In this document: piece by piece, positions 36,542 through 48,078 of the stretch
Position numbering within the stretch: position 1 is the stretch's first letter
Layout: each line of letters begins with the position of its first letter
Position numbers and translations under genes: made by a program
The notes under the pieces: model-generated
Seen by the model: the letters and a program-made list of their open reading frames with translations, nothing else
What the model was told of the DNA's origin: nothing
Databases searched by the model: none
Source: Iris pallida
Taxonomy: Eukaryota > Streptophyta > Magnoliopsida > Asparagales > Iridaceae
Reading direction: 5' to 3'
Assembly (NCBI GenBank): GCA_029216955.1
Contig: JANAVB010023996.1
Span: 17,474,142-17,538,141, forward strand
DNA length: 64,000 nucleotides

Positions 36542-38425
36542 ATGGTGCCAGAAATTGACCTACCTGACCTGGAGCTCCATACAGCTGATGCACATATGAT
36601 TAGTGGTGCAGCCTGTGCCTCTCCTTCTTCGGGCGCATACGGCCTCCCTTCTTCTTCGGGCACTTGCGGCGTATCCTCCCCCGCAGGCACCGTCGACCTT
36701 GGATTCTTTACTGGTGTCCCCCTTCAGTCGAATGCGAGTGGCTCTTGCCCCCAGCCAGTAGCCGCTCCTGCCCTCCCCCCAGCTGTAATCGTCCTCATCG
36801 GCGGTGGCGTACCTTTCTGCACCTCCACAGCGATTCCCTCTCCCCTTTGTTCGCCCTCTCCCGGCCGACCTCATCGCTCTCATCCCTAGCTTGGCACCGG
36901 TCCCCCGGCCGGTCGCAGCCCCACCCCTTCCCCCATCCCCCGTGCGGCCAGCACCCTGCTTGGGCCGGGGAATGCCCCCTTCGTCGGCGCCGTCGATGCC
37001 TTCCTTTGCCGACAAGCTTCGCCCTGACAGGGCACCCAAGCAGGGACTCCTGTTTTCGGATGTCCTCTACCCGAAGTCAAGTATCCGCTGGCATCTCCCA
37101 TGCCGACGGTGCCCTTCACCGACCAGGAACTCTCCTCTCTGCCCACCTCCTTTCCCTACTCCTTCGTCCTCAAATTCTCATCAGGCTGCCCCAAACTCGC
37201 CCAAGTCCAGGAGGTTATTGCCAGTTGGTGGCTCTCGGCAGAATACAGGGTAGCCCCACTCGACCCGAGGTATATTCTGCTCCATCTCTCCTCCGATCTT
37301 GACCACAGGACCGTGTGGTCCAAAGGCACCAGTAGGGTCGATTACCACCAGATAAAGATAATCAAGTGGTCAGCAAACTTTAACACTAAGGAAGACTCAG
37401 CGACGGTCGCCGCCTGGATGACCGTTCCCAATCTTTCCCTCATTTGTTTCATTCCGGCGGCTCTTAGGCATATACCCAACTCTTTTGGGACTTACGTGGC
37501 CACTGCTGCAGAAACCAGCAACCTGACCAAAGCCTACTACACCATGATATATGTGGAACTCGACCTCACCTCCGATCCCCCCAACCATATCCTCATCGAA
37601 CTTGGCAACCAGACTCACACCCAGTAAATCATCTACGACAATCACGTAATCTTCTACTCACATTGCCATTTACGCAGTCACCTCTCAAAGCATTGCTTTC
37701 GTCTCCATCCAGAGCTTAAGAAGAAACCGGAGCGGAAAGAACCCTACCCCAAAGGGAACCAGCATCAAAAACTTTCCCAACCCCCCTGTTTCCTCTACCG
37801 AACTCCCACTCCAGATTCAACTCCAGTGAAGGCAAATCCGGCAGAGGTGCCTCCTCGGACAAAGCGGTAATCCCCTACCACCCACCAAACCTATCCCTTT
37901 CCAACCAGTTCAATGCCCTCGCTTCAGAAGCGATCGACTCCTCCCAGGAGATAGCCTTTCCTGCAGACTCAGTCATGGCCCCCGGAACGGACTCTGAGGA
38001 CCTCAGTGCCCCCCAGAGGACGCAGAGGAGACCTTCCAAGAACTTTCGAATGCCACAGACCACCAAACCTCCCACGAAGTCACCGCCATAGACGCCCTTG
38101 CTATTCTAGGGCCAGAGCAGGCCCTTAGAGGTCTTCAGGTCCATGCTGCTGGATTCTCCCTCCAGTCGGAAGGCGACCAGATTGGTATCTCCGACGACAC
38201 CCTTCTCATCCCACCGAAGAAAGCCGACCTCGACTCCGTTGGAGAAACGATCGCACCCCCCGAAGCTACCATCCAAAACAGCCTCGAGGACTCCATCCTC
38301 AGTACATCTACTAAGATGGCGGAGGAAGCATCCACCACAACTAGGAAATCTGATAAGAAAGGGTCCGAAAAGTCCCCGACCATGCACACCAGGTCCGCAG
38401 TAAAGCGGACCAGCCAACCCCCCTA
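36542..38425 (+). pseudogene. LINE (L1-type) ORF1 remnant with DUF4283-like domain
   Basis: A Pro/Ser-rich N-terminal part leads to SFADKLRPDRAPKQG (about 37005-37050), a typical opening of plant LINE ORF1. A frameshift then gives 37100-37627, which resembles DUF4283: FVLKFSSGCPKLAQVQEVI, LDPRYILLHLSS, IKIIKWSANFN, WMTVPNLSLICF. A weak CCHC-like segment (CHLRSHLSKHC) follows near 37665. Downstream sequence to about 38425 is Ser/Pro-rich and broken by stops. Such proteins bind the LINE RNA. Composition is GC-richer than the flanking LTRs. The start is uncertain. Confidence 0.7.
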
Positions 38426-38435
38426 AGCTTCATTA

Positions 38436-39512
38436 ATGCTGAATATTCTCTCCTGGAATGTCCATGGTCTGGCGAACAAACCAACTATGAGGAGAATCAC
38501 CAGCCTTAAGAAGACTCACAAGATCGATAGCTTGATCATCCTTGAACCCAAAATCCTATACAAGAGACTCAAATCCATTCAACTGCAGTTAGGCTTTCAC
38601 TCGGACATTGCAGGCAGACACGACATTTGGATCCTCTGCCCCAAGGCCGTCAAAATCGGAGTCATCTAAGAATCCAGGTAAGCCCTTTCTTGCTGGATGG
38701 AACACCCTTTGATCCCCAAGCGCGCGATCCTTTCTGCGGTTCACGGCAGCTGCAACATCGAGGATCACAAACACCTCTGGAACGACCTCCTGGATGTCCA
38801 CCAACACCACCATAACCTCCCGTAGCTTTGTATAGGGGACTTCAACGCTATCACTTACAGAGAAGAGAAGACTGGCAGCCATCCTCCCCCTCATTAAGCT
38901 ATACAAGACTTCAACTCTCACCTCACCTCTCTTTCGTTCACTGGCAACGCCTTCACCTGGTGCAACATGCAGGAAGGCGACCGTCGGCAATTCTCGCGCC
39001 TCGACAGGGCCTTAACGAATGCCCACTGGCAAGGTATGGGGACTACCTCCAAGCTATCTCACCTTAATGCTACTGAATCCGACCACGCTCCCCTGCTAGT
39101 TGGAATTACTAGCATATCCAGCTAGTCCAAACAGAGTTTTCGCTTCCTGGACTTCTGGAGCGAGCACCCCTAATTCTTGGACATCGTCACGGAAGCTTGG
39201 AACAGCGCAGACTCCCCCGAACCTCTCAACCAGGTGGCCAATAAGCTCAAGGCCATGAGGAAAGCCCTAGCAGCCTGGACCAAGCAAGCTTATGGAGATA
39301 TTTTTTAAGCCATTCGTGAGGCTGAGGATGACGTTACACGGGCCGAAGCTAGGTACATGATCGACTGTTCGCTAGCTACTAGGAAGGCCCTGAACCTCAC
39401 CAAAGCCATCCTCAAATTCAGGCTGAAAGTTGAGACCGAATTTTGGAAGCAGAAAGAGGCTTAAATGGGACGGCGAGGTGGACAAAAACTCGAGCTACTT
39501 TCGCACCTGCGT
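38436..39512 (+). pseudogene. LINE ORF2 remnant: AP-type endonuclease domain, cut by an LTR
   Basis: Opens with LNILSWNVHGLANKPTMR, the N-terminal motif of the L1 endonuclease (exonuclease-endonuclease-phosphatase fold), and continues with HKIDSLIILEPKI. Across frameshifts and stops come CIGDFNAIT (catalytic Asp/Asn), FTWCNMQEGD, SRLDRAL and ATESDHAPLLV (catalytic Asp-His), then the linker to RT (KQAYGDIF, FWKQKEA). The frame stops at 39512, where a minus-strand LTR begins. The RT domain is not found in the window. It nicked target DNA for target-primed reverse transcription. Confidence 0.8.
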
Positions 39513-42400
39513 TGTCACGACCCGCACCAATGTAAGGGCACGAGAAGTGGGTATGTCCAGCCTACGCCGCAGTGTCGGCGGTAGAACGCTGTCCTAGGTT
39601 ACTATCTAATCAACAACTCACGCAATTATATAATGTACTTGTCAATCTCAACTCCGAACGGAAGACAAGTATAGATATAATGAAATCTCAATCAAAGTCT
39701 AAGCACGATAGGATATCATAGAAGATTATAACTAAGACTAAATAACAACAACAAATAAACTACTAAATAATAATAATCTCATAACAAACAAGATCTCAAC
39801 TTATTACAATTCAAGTTCTAAAACATGAAACTAAACCAAGTCAACTAGCTAGTTTCCCGATCACTCCTGAGTGTCGGGGCTAAAGGTAGCTAAGCCATCT
39901 CCTGGTCCATAGTAAGTAGGGCAAGTGTCCTCGGGGCAAGCATCTGTAATATTTTTAACAGGTCCAGTCAGGACAGGAACGAGTACAACTCATCAAGAAA
40001 TCCCAAGTAAATGACATAGAACTATAAACAGTTATAGACAGTTGTATTGATGAACATGGCAGTTTATATGAGTAATAATATAGAGAAATAGTTAAGGTAC
40101 AAGAAAAGTAAGGTAAATAAATAAGAGGAGAAGCATGGCAATGAAGACTGTAAAATATAATTTAGCTGAACTAGAGTAACATGATATAAGTCCAGACGAT
40201 ATAATATGAGTCAAGTGTAATCCCAACGTGAGTCTAGATAATGTAAATCTAATACCAGATGATTCCAGTACAAGATGAGTCCAGTATAAGTTGAGTCCAG
40301 TCAGTGATCAAAGATTCCAAGGTGAGTCCAGACTATACTCTAACAGTGTGTTTTAAAATATCGAGATCGACATGTGAACGACTGTAGGTAATACGGTACA
40401 TCGCACACTCGGCCAAGTGTGGGATGGCTATCATTCTAGTATAATTCCGAGGGAGTGGTTCCAGTATTTGGGAATGTTCACATGTCTACTCCAATATTTC
40501 CCCGCCCAACAAGTACAAGTGAATTCATAACCTAACACGTAAATAAGTACAAGTCCAACCAGAACATGAATGATACCAGTAAGTAATTCCAGGGTGATTC
40601 CAGTAGGTGTTGCCAGTAGTGGTTCCAGAAATGGAGGCCAGACATGAATAAATGAGTGTCGCATGTAATGGATCCAGCAATATCAAATCGTGTTTGTAAT
40701 AGAGAATCAAATAGAACTAACTACAACTGAAGTACAGTAATCGACAAGTAAATGAAAGATCTATCAGAGAATGTACTCGCCTGATACTTTGAAAAAAGTA
40801 GTATAATATCAGATGTCTGCACCAGAGTCACAATTTCCTAAATAGAACAGTACAGGTTATAATGTGTTTAAAATAAGGTAAATGAAGTTTATGATACAAT
40901 CTACATAATTTCTAGGTCAAAGTCAACTATAAGTCAAACCTGGTCAACTGTCTAGGTCAAACTAGGTCAAAGTCAAATTTGGTCAACTCTGGGTCAACCA
41001 AGTCAATATTTAAACTATCTATCAAATATCAATATCTAAGTCATATGTATATACTAGTAATATACCTTCTAGTTTACCTTAGTAAATGCACTTACCCTAG
41101 CCATTTCAAATCCTACCCTTAGGCCTAGGTATCAACCTTATCCCCATACTCTAAGATCTAGGTATTCCTAACCTTATCCCATGCCTTTACTCTAAATTGG
41201 GAAATTTACATTATCTATCCAAGGTAATTACTTGCCTTATTTAGATAGGTAAAGTCATATCTTAGATAGGTTATAACATCTTATCTATCCAATCCTTACT
41301 TGGAATTTATACTACAACACCATTGCTATTCTCACTTAAGAGCTAATACCCTAACACACTAACATGATCTATCTAAACTCAAAACATCTGACCTAAAATA
41401 ACTTATGTTAACCCTTAATACTCTAGGATACATTAGTACACCAATTCCTAATCCCTCACAATCTAACATTCCTACCTCAAAATCTCACTCAAGCCTAAAT
41501 CCCCAAAACTGGATACTAATAGTAGTCCATGCCCTCTGATACAACCAAAACCAATAGCCAAGATGGCCAAACTGCCCTGCTATCACTACTTCTCATATGT
41601 GGCACTAGGCAAGCTATTATGCAGTTGCAAGCAGTCCCCTCATGCTGCTGTTGCTCTTGCATTAGCATTTGCATTTGCAAAGTAGGGCAGGATATCTATG
41701 ATTTTGATACATAGCAGATACCCAGTTTCCCTCACAACCTTTTTCTAACTGTTATAACCCAACTCTTAACTGGTATCTAATCAACACACTCATCATAAGT
41801 TCCCTCCCACATTGGTCCCTGTATAAAGAGGAGTACATAATCAAATATCTTGTCCCTAAACACAGGACATACCCAGGTAACATACATCTACTACTGCTCA
41901 CAGGTTCCCTTCCAAAGGCACTAAAGCATTCACCTTCACATCTCTTATCACATGCTAATACGTACATAAATATAATTACAACTGTGACTACCTACATAAA
42001 CAGGTACACTATTACCCTCTATATGCCGAAAACACTATTTAGGACTGAAAAATAAAGACTGAAGCTTTATGATTCAGAAGATAGATGCTAAAGTGGACTC
42101 GACTGGGTCATGAAGGCAATGCAAAGATCTAAATATTGTTCGAAGGGCAGGACATGTGCAAAAACTCTGATACTCTACTACACAGGTCTCACAAGCAGTG
42201 AACAAGCTCTTGCAAGCCAATTCAAGATGGACAGGTATTGGGATGTGCAGGACAGGCCTAAATACAATAGGGGTTGAGCTTCAAAGTAAGGAATGGCTTA
42301 ATGAAGGTAAGATGCTAAACTAAAGAGGGATTATAACCTAGATGCTAGGATATGAAAACACATGCCCAACCAATCTAAAACTCAACCCAGGTAAATGTAT
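39513..42400 (-). repeat. Truncated minus-strand Tekay-like LTR in the LINE
   Basis: Left end TGTCACGACCCGCACC at 39513 is the U5 end. Inward on the minus strand are the conserved hairpin (near 39565), the exon-like ORF at 39861-39944, CAG|GCGAGTACATTCTC near 40770, TTGAC words at 40913-41005 and family-specific TTCCAGT repeats (about 40200-40340 and 40560-40680). No TGTNAC...-type U3 end is found before Tat-like pol coding starts near 42409, so the U3 side is missing. The right boundary is approximate. Confidence 0.65.
39861..39944 (-). other. Exon-like ORF in the 39513 LTR
   Basis: After ATATTACAG on the minus strand a 27-codon frame reads DACPEDTCPTYYGPG and on to TGA. The acceptor-like site, frame and TYYG core match the acidic exon of B, C and D, although the rest has diverged. 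Confidence 0.4.
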
Positions 42401-42408
42401 TAACTCAT

Positions 42409-44006
42409 TTGGTAATCGAATTGAATCATTTGAAAAAAAGTAACAAATATATCAGTCTAGAACAAATATATCAGGATGAAGAACTAATCATCTTCGGTCG
42501 TATAATTGGCGAGAGAAAGTTCGTTCCAGACTCTACTTCTCCCAAGCACAACATAGAAGCTGACTATGACTCCTGGAAATACAACTTTTTCGGTTTAGCT
42601 GGAAGGCCAAGAATGTCATCCACAACATGGGATATGACATCAAAAGCGACCAGGGGATAAACTATGGCCGAGGACGACGGTTACCAATAAGACACTTTGC
42701 TCCTCCAGGCAAACCCGAGAACTACTATCAACGAAGTAGTATTGGTTTGGGTTATGTCACTCCTCCAACAACTCCCGAAAGATTAGATGATGAAGCAGAT
42801 TATTGTTCTCATTCCTCCGATTCCTCCCTCTGGGACTCAGACTCTAGCATCGACGACATGCTCATGACAACTCTGTCCGTCAACATGGTTTTCGTTGACC
42901 AAATTACAGACGATGTCCAATCAATCGAGCTTAAAAAATGGGATCAAAAGATGGATACTAGGTGGGAGCTGCACTTCGAACAATGTGAACCACCTACCGA
43001 AGACGAAGTCATCCAAGTCAATTTAGGAGATGAATCATCTTTTAAACCAATCTTCATCAGCAAAAGTCTATCTGGCGATGAACGCCAATCTCTTATACAA
43101 CTTATAAGAGAATACATCGACGTCTTCGTATGGAGCTATGAAGACATGCCAGGCTTGGACCCTAAAGTCACCATGCACCGCCTGAATATTTCGTCTAAAG
43201 CTAAGCCAGTAAAGCAACAACAAAGGCGATTCCGACCAGACGACATGGAGGCCATCGATAATGAAGTCAAGAAGCTCATTGCCAGTAGATTCATTCGCGA
43301 AGAACAACACCCAGACTGGGTTGCCAACATCGTTCCAGTCATAAAAAAGAACGATAAAGTTCGAGTTTGTATCGATTACGTGATTTGAACTCTGCATGCT
43401 CGAAGGACGAGTTTCCTCTACCGATCACCGACGTAATGATCAACAATACTTGCGGCTTCGAGCAGATGTCCTTCATGGATGGGTTCTCAGGCTACAACCA
43501 GATCAAGATGTTCCCCGACAACGAGAAGCACACATCTTTTTGAACACCGTTGGAGGTATACTGCTATATGGTGATGCCCTTCGGATTGAAGAATACAGGG
43601 GCGACATACCAGCGAGCCACGAACAAAATTTTTCGTGATCATTTGCGCAAAACTGTGGAGTGCTACGTAGACGATATTGCAGTTAAAAGTCGTCTCAAGG
43701 GCAACCACCTCCAAGTCTTGAGAACGGTGTTCGAACTAATGTATGCACACCAACCCAAGATGAATCCAACGAAGTCTTTTCTGGGAGTCTCCAGCGACAA
43801 GTTCCTTGGTTTCGTCATCACTTCAAAGGGTATACATTTTGACCCGGAGAAAGTGAAGGCTATCCTCGATATGCATCCTCCAAAAAACCTCAAAGATCTA
43901 CGCGGACTACAAGGAAGGCTAGCCTACATCAGACGATTCATTTCGAACATCTCTAGAAGGTGTCAACCATTCACTCAGCTCATAAAAAAGACGTATCTTT
44001 CGTCTG
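42409..44006 (+). pseudogene. pol: Tat-like Ty3/gypsy pol: protease-RT linker and RT
   Basis: 42409-42660 and 42627-43388 encode the stretch before RT, including WSYEDMPGLDP and MHRLNISSKAKPVKQ, characteristic of Tat/Athila-type pol. RT continues with VIKKNDKVRVCIDY, a frame change at about 43385, SFMDGFSGYNQIKMFPDNEK, another frame change at about 43545, MVMPFGLKNTGATYQR, and the catalytic CYVDDIAVKS near 43660. RT thumb and connection follow to 44006 (FVITSKGIHFDPEKVKAIL). A missing A in the A-run near 43985-43990 shifts the frame just before the insertion. RNase H follows at 56821 beyond element C. The left boundary is unresolved. The copy is non-functional. Confidence 0.85.
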
Positions 44007-44410
44007 TGTCACTACCACATTTCTAGTTTGAGGGTATTTTTGTCATTTTTGGGGTTATTTGAATTTATTATAATTTATTTGAATTTATGGGAATTTTTAG
44101 AATTTATTTTGGAATTGTTTGGATGAGGGTTGACTAGGTTGACTTTGACTAGCAATGACCATGGTAGACTAACCTAGGAGCTAACCCTAGTTGAGTTTGG
44201 ACTTGGTTAGGTTATGCAACCCTAGTTAGACTAGAGTTGACCCATGGTATGGTTATTTGACTTGAGTTAGACTTTTAAGTCATAAGCCATGACTTGTGAT
44301 TAATCATTAAATCAATAACTAGCCAAATAGGCCCAAAGCCCATTAACTAATGCCTAACCCTAACCCTAACACTATTTTTCCAGCCACTACACCTATTGGG
44401 AAACCTCCCT

Positions 44411-44420
44411 CCTATAAATA
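44411..44420 (+). promoter_or_regulatory. TATA box in the element C 5' LTR
   Basis: CCTATAAATA, about 405 bp from the LTR start, with the same motif in the 3' LTR near 53340. This implies a short U3 and a leader of more than 3 kb. Confidence 0.65.
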
Positions 44421-46417
44421 TTCTCCTCCATTTAGGGCTAGCCTCATTAGGAAAGAGCAAGCTTAGAAAGAGGTATTTTCCCTACTTCAAAAATCCCTAG
44501 AAAATCCATTTTAACTCCTTTTTAATCCAAACAAATTGTAATAGGTTCTAATTGTTGTTTTCTTGCTGTTGGAATTGGTTATTCTCAGTTTTCTATCAAT
44601 TTGAAGGAGTTTGGTGGCTTTTGGGAATCCTCATTCAAAGGGGTTTTTGTGTAGGAGAACACCATAGGAAAAATCCTAATCCACCTATTTAAATTTGGTT
44701 TTAATTGCATGGATGCCTAGCCCTAAGTGTCCTAACCTTGTAGGAATAGGATTTGGTGGAATTTGTGTCCTGTACGTGTCCGTATCGGACACGTATCAGT
44801 GACAGCCATAGGTGTTTGACGAAATGTCTCAATGGACATTTTGTTCTGATTTTGCAAAACTTTTTGAATAGGAAAGTGTATTTTTGTGTCGCTTATTCAT
44901 TTCTTTAGCTTTGAACTTGAATCGTGTTTGTGTCGTGTCGTTTTGGACACGCGTGCACACGTTTTGGACACGCGCGCGCGCCGCTACAGTTCTTCCCTGC
45001 TGTTCGGGCCTCCTACAGGACACGACACTGGATGGTTCGACACAAAATTTTATGGACACTAGGAGGCATGCACTGACATCATGCCCCCAAAATTTTACTA
45101 GGTTTCGTGGTCGGATTGGAGAGAAATCAGTCGTGCACTGATTTCTCACTATTCTGCGCACAGTTTTAATTAGCCACTGATACGGCCTTTTATCTTTGGA
45201 CACGACACGCGAGGACACAAATCAGGGTGACACACACCTAGGTCTACCCTAGGCGCACCCACTGACACGAGCACGTGGCCCAGTTCGCGTCGTGTCAAGT
45301 GCACGACACGCGTGCACCTGTGCACGACGTACTGTCTGTGTAGTGTGTCTCAGTACACTGTTTGCGTGTGTTATTCAATTGGACACGTTTGTGTCCTCTT
45401 GATGGGACACAAATACATCCTAGGACACGAACACAAAGTTGCTAATCCTTACCAACCAATTATTTTATCTTTTAACAAGTTTTAAATGATCAAATCTTAT
45501 TTACCCAAAAATCTGATACCATTTCTCATTACTGTTTTTTTTCCAGTTTTAAATTGTGGATTTTGGCAGTCTTTTGTTTAATCAAATTGTAGTTAATTGC
45601 CTGTTTAAGTCCCTATTATAGTCCTCCTATACGAATTCTACTTGTGGGTCGATTTTGAGGTGTTTTGGCTTTGTTTTGAATTCGAAAAGGAGGTGTTATA
45701 GTGTTGACTGTTTAGGAGTATACTGAAATCCGATTTCCTGAATTTTCATATTGTTTAGAACTCAAAAACCTAAGTTTCATTAATACCTGAATCTGAATTT
45801 ATGCTATTCATTTCTGTCACTTGGTTGGATTGAAACCTAAGTTTGACACAATGGTTACACAAACACTCTCACACACATTTCTCTCACCTCTCTCACCCAC
45901 ATTTCACTCTCACACACTTTCCTCCTACACTCATAAACCTGAAAACACATACACACATTTCCCTCACCCACTCTCACATTCACACACACACACTAGCCTC
46001 ACTGTCACTCAGGGTCAGCCCCCTCACTCACAGTTTATTTTTCCATTCCCTCACTCTTCACACTCTCTATATTTTCTACCCTCTCTCTATATATATCCTA
46101 TTCTCCTATGTAAATACTTGCTAATAGGTAATGTATGTAAATATGTAATGTGTATATATATATATATATTAGTATCCTATATTATGTGTTTGTGTGTTTA
46201 CTAAATGTATTTATTCTACATATTTATGTGTTATGTTTTAGATTACATAAATCAAGAGTGTATTGGTTAGATATAGATTTGGCATGGTGTATGTGTTTGG
46301 GTTGGCCTAGGTAGAATAGCCTATGGCCTGTGTATGCCTGTTTGACTAATAGGCCTAGATTGGGCTTGTACAGCTTTATTAGACCTAGAATAGACTTGCT
46401 AGACTATTGTAGACTAT

Positions 46418-46517
46418 TTTGACCATAGTTGACCTAGTTTGACCATAGTTGACCCAGTTTGACTTCTAGGGTTGACCAGAGTTGACCAAGAGTTGACTTT
46501 AGCCTAGATTGACCTAG
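46418..46517 (+). promoter_or_regulatory. TTGAC (W-box core) cluster in the element C LTR
   Basis: Nine TTGACC/TTGACT words in about 100 bp on the same strand, partly as a tandem TTTGACCATAGTTGACC unit. The cluster is kept in the 3' LTR at about 55400-55500, where two TTGACC words have become TTGGCC. Confidence 0.5.
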
Positions 46518-46884
46518 TTTCATGTAGAATGCATTATAGTGTTTTATTTTACCATTCTGGACTTGTTGTGACTTGTGCTGTTCTAAATAGGAGCCATACA
46601 CCACTCCTCGGACAGTACTTATCAGTTGGACACTCAGATACCAGGCGAGTACATTCTCTGATCATTTCATATCCTGCTTAGAATTATTTTCCTGCTTTAG
46701 ATTACTTTACTTGATGCTGTCACGTTGGTAACACGAATTAGTACTATATGGATCCATTCTTGAGATGTTATCTCCCTCAGGGAGCATCGTATACTACATG
46801 TTCTGTGCGTTTCACTTACATGGTGTATCACTATGCTTCACGATTCTTCGGTCACTTGTGACATGTACTCTCATGATCACAGAG

Positions 46885-46990
46885 TCTTTCCAGAATCACC
46901 CATTTATGGGCATTCCCAGAATCACCCCATTGTAGGCATTCCCAGAATCACCTATTTATGGGCTATCCATGTATCACCCCTTGTGGGCCT
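46885..46990 (+). repeat. Minisatellite-like repeat in the element C LTR
   Basis: About four units of 26-27 bp containing CCCAGAATCACCCATTTATG variants; also at about 55867-55970 in the 3' LTR. The unit is specific to this family. Confidence 0.7.
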
Positions 46991-47352
46991 TTGTATGGAA
47001 TCATAACATAACTTGGTTGGATCCTTGTGTATTGATTGGAGGTACGGGAGAGTAGAAGTAAACATGTGAATAATATCCAAGTAGTGTAGTTCCCAGAATT
47101 ACTCCATAGTATAGTTCCCAAAATCTCCTATGCCATTCACATGTTTATATTGTACTCTGACTCACTAGCCACAATTAGCTCTTTATTTACAGTATATATA
47201 TTTCCATTACAGTTTCCTCTGTTTATATTCCATGCTTCTTTCAGTTTCCTGTATCTTACTCTACTGCATGTCTATATTTTCTAACTTGCTATGAACTGTT
47301 GAGATGTATTGTGCTCGCTCCTGTCCTGACTGGACCTGTTAAAAATATTACA

Positions 47353-47466
47353 GAGGACGAGGAGGAGGCTGGTGTGGATACCTATTACGGTACTACTTTA
47401 GATGAGTGCCTGGACCTGGACCAGCAGCAGATCCCACTAGATGTGGATGACACACCCTTAGACTAG
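47353..47466 (+). other. Acidic exon-like ORF in the element C 5' LTR
   Basis: After ATATTACAG a 37-codon frame reads EDEEEAGVDTYYG and on to TAG 47464-47466. Compared with B and D, YY is TATTAC here and TACTAT in D, and the Gly codon is GGT, GGA and GGG in C, B and D. There is no ATG, so an upstream exon is needed. Confidence 0.5.
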
Positions 47467-47844
47467 GATGTTTTCATTTACAGTATTCTATAGATGATTG
47501 TACTTATTGATACTTGGGATCTGGGATTATGTATTATCTTAGACACTTAGACTTTCTGATGTACTTGGGATTTCCTTTCATTTCAGTAGTTTCTTTTATC
47601 TATCTATCTGCAATTTTATCATCTGTATTTTCTTGAGTTTATATCATATCGTGCTTCTTCTTTCTTAGTTGTGATTGAGTTTACTTTTATCATGTCACCC
47701 CATTCGGGGAGTATAAACTGCTTAGTATATTATTGCTAGATGTTGTGACCTAGGACAGCGTTCTACCGCCGACACTGCGGCATAGGCTGGACGTACCCAC
47801 GTCTCGTTCCCTACTCTAGGGTGCGGGTCGTGACACGTTTTTAG

Positions 47845-47862
47845 TGGTGGCCCATGCAGGTC
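47845..47862 (+). other. Primer binding site of element C, tRNA-Ile-like
   Basis: TGGTGGCCCATGCAGGTC, 9 nt after the LTR. The next base T extends the match to my recollection of tRNA-Ile(AAU) to 19 nt. Confidence 0.75.
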
Positions 47863-47873
47863 TAGACTAGAAG

Positions 47874-47905
47874 TGTAGTGGTATTCGAATTAGAGTATCA
47901 CTACA
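47874..47905 (+). other. Stem-loop after the primer site of element C
   Basis: TGTAGTGGTATTC pairs with GAGTATCACTACA around the loop GAATTA; 13 bp with G-T pairs. Confidence 0.6.
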
Positions 47906-48078
47906 GCCTGCAGTAGGATATAGGACATTAATTTTAAGGTACTCGATCACATTAGGAAAAATTCTTTTATTGCCATCTAAATCCTTATTTTCAGCTGATC
48001 CTTTTGAATTTTAATTGTCCACCTTTGTTATATCGCTTCTTTCTCAGAAATTGATACTCTTGTTTGTCTATCTTCAGG

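Larger units (their letters stand above)
44007..47835 (+). repeat. 5' LTR of element C (3829 bp)
   Basis: Starts TGTCACTACCACATTTC and ends GTCGTGACA. It contains a TATA box at 44411-44420, the GACACG/CACGTG cluster at 44760-45440, CA/CT-rich repeats at about 45850-46000, a short (TA)n at 46153-46169, a nine-copy TTGAC cluster at 46418-46517, a 54-nt exon-like block ending near 46644, four 26-27-bp repeats at about 46885-46990, the acidic exon-like ORF and the terminal hairpin. Confidence 0.94.

Noticed and set aside
44350..44375. CCCTAACCCTAACCCTAA-like run, also near 53285
   Set aside because: Only two to three units inside an LTR; it resembles plant telomere repeat by chance and does not indicate a chromosome end.
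45821..46204. His/Ser/Thr-rich ORF, also at 54743-55183
   Set aside because: Reads through CACTCTCACACAC and (TA)n repeats of the LTR; no start context or conservation in other families.
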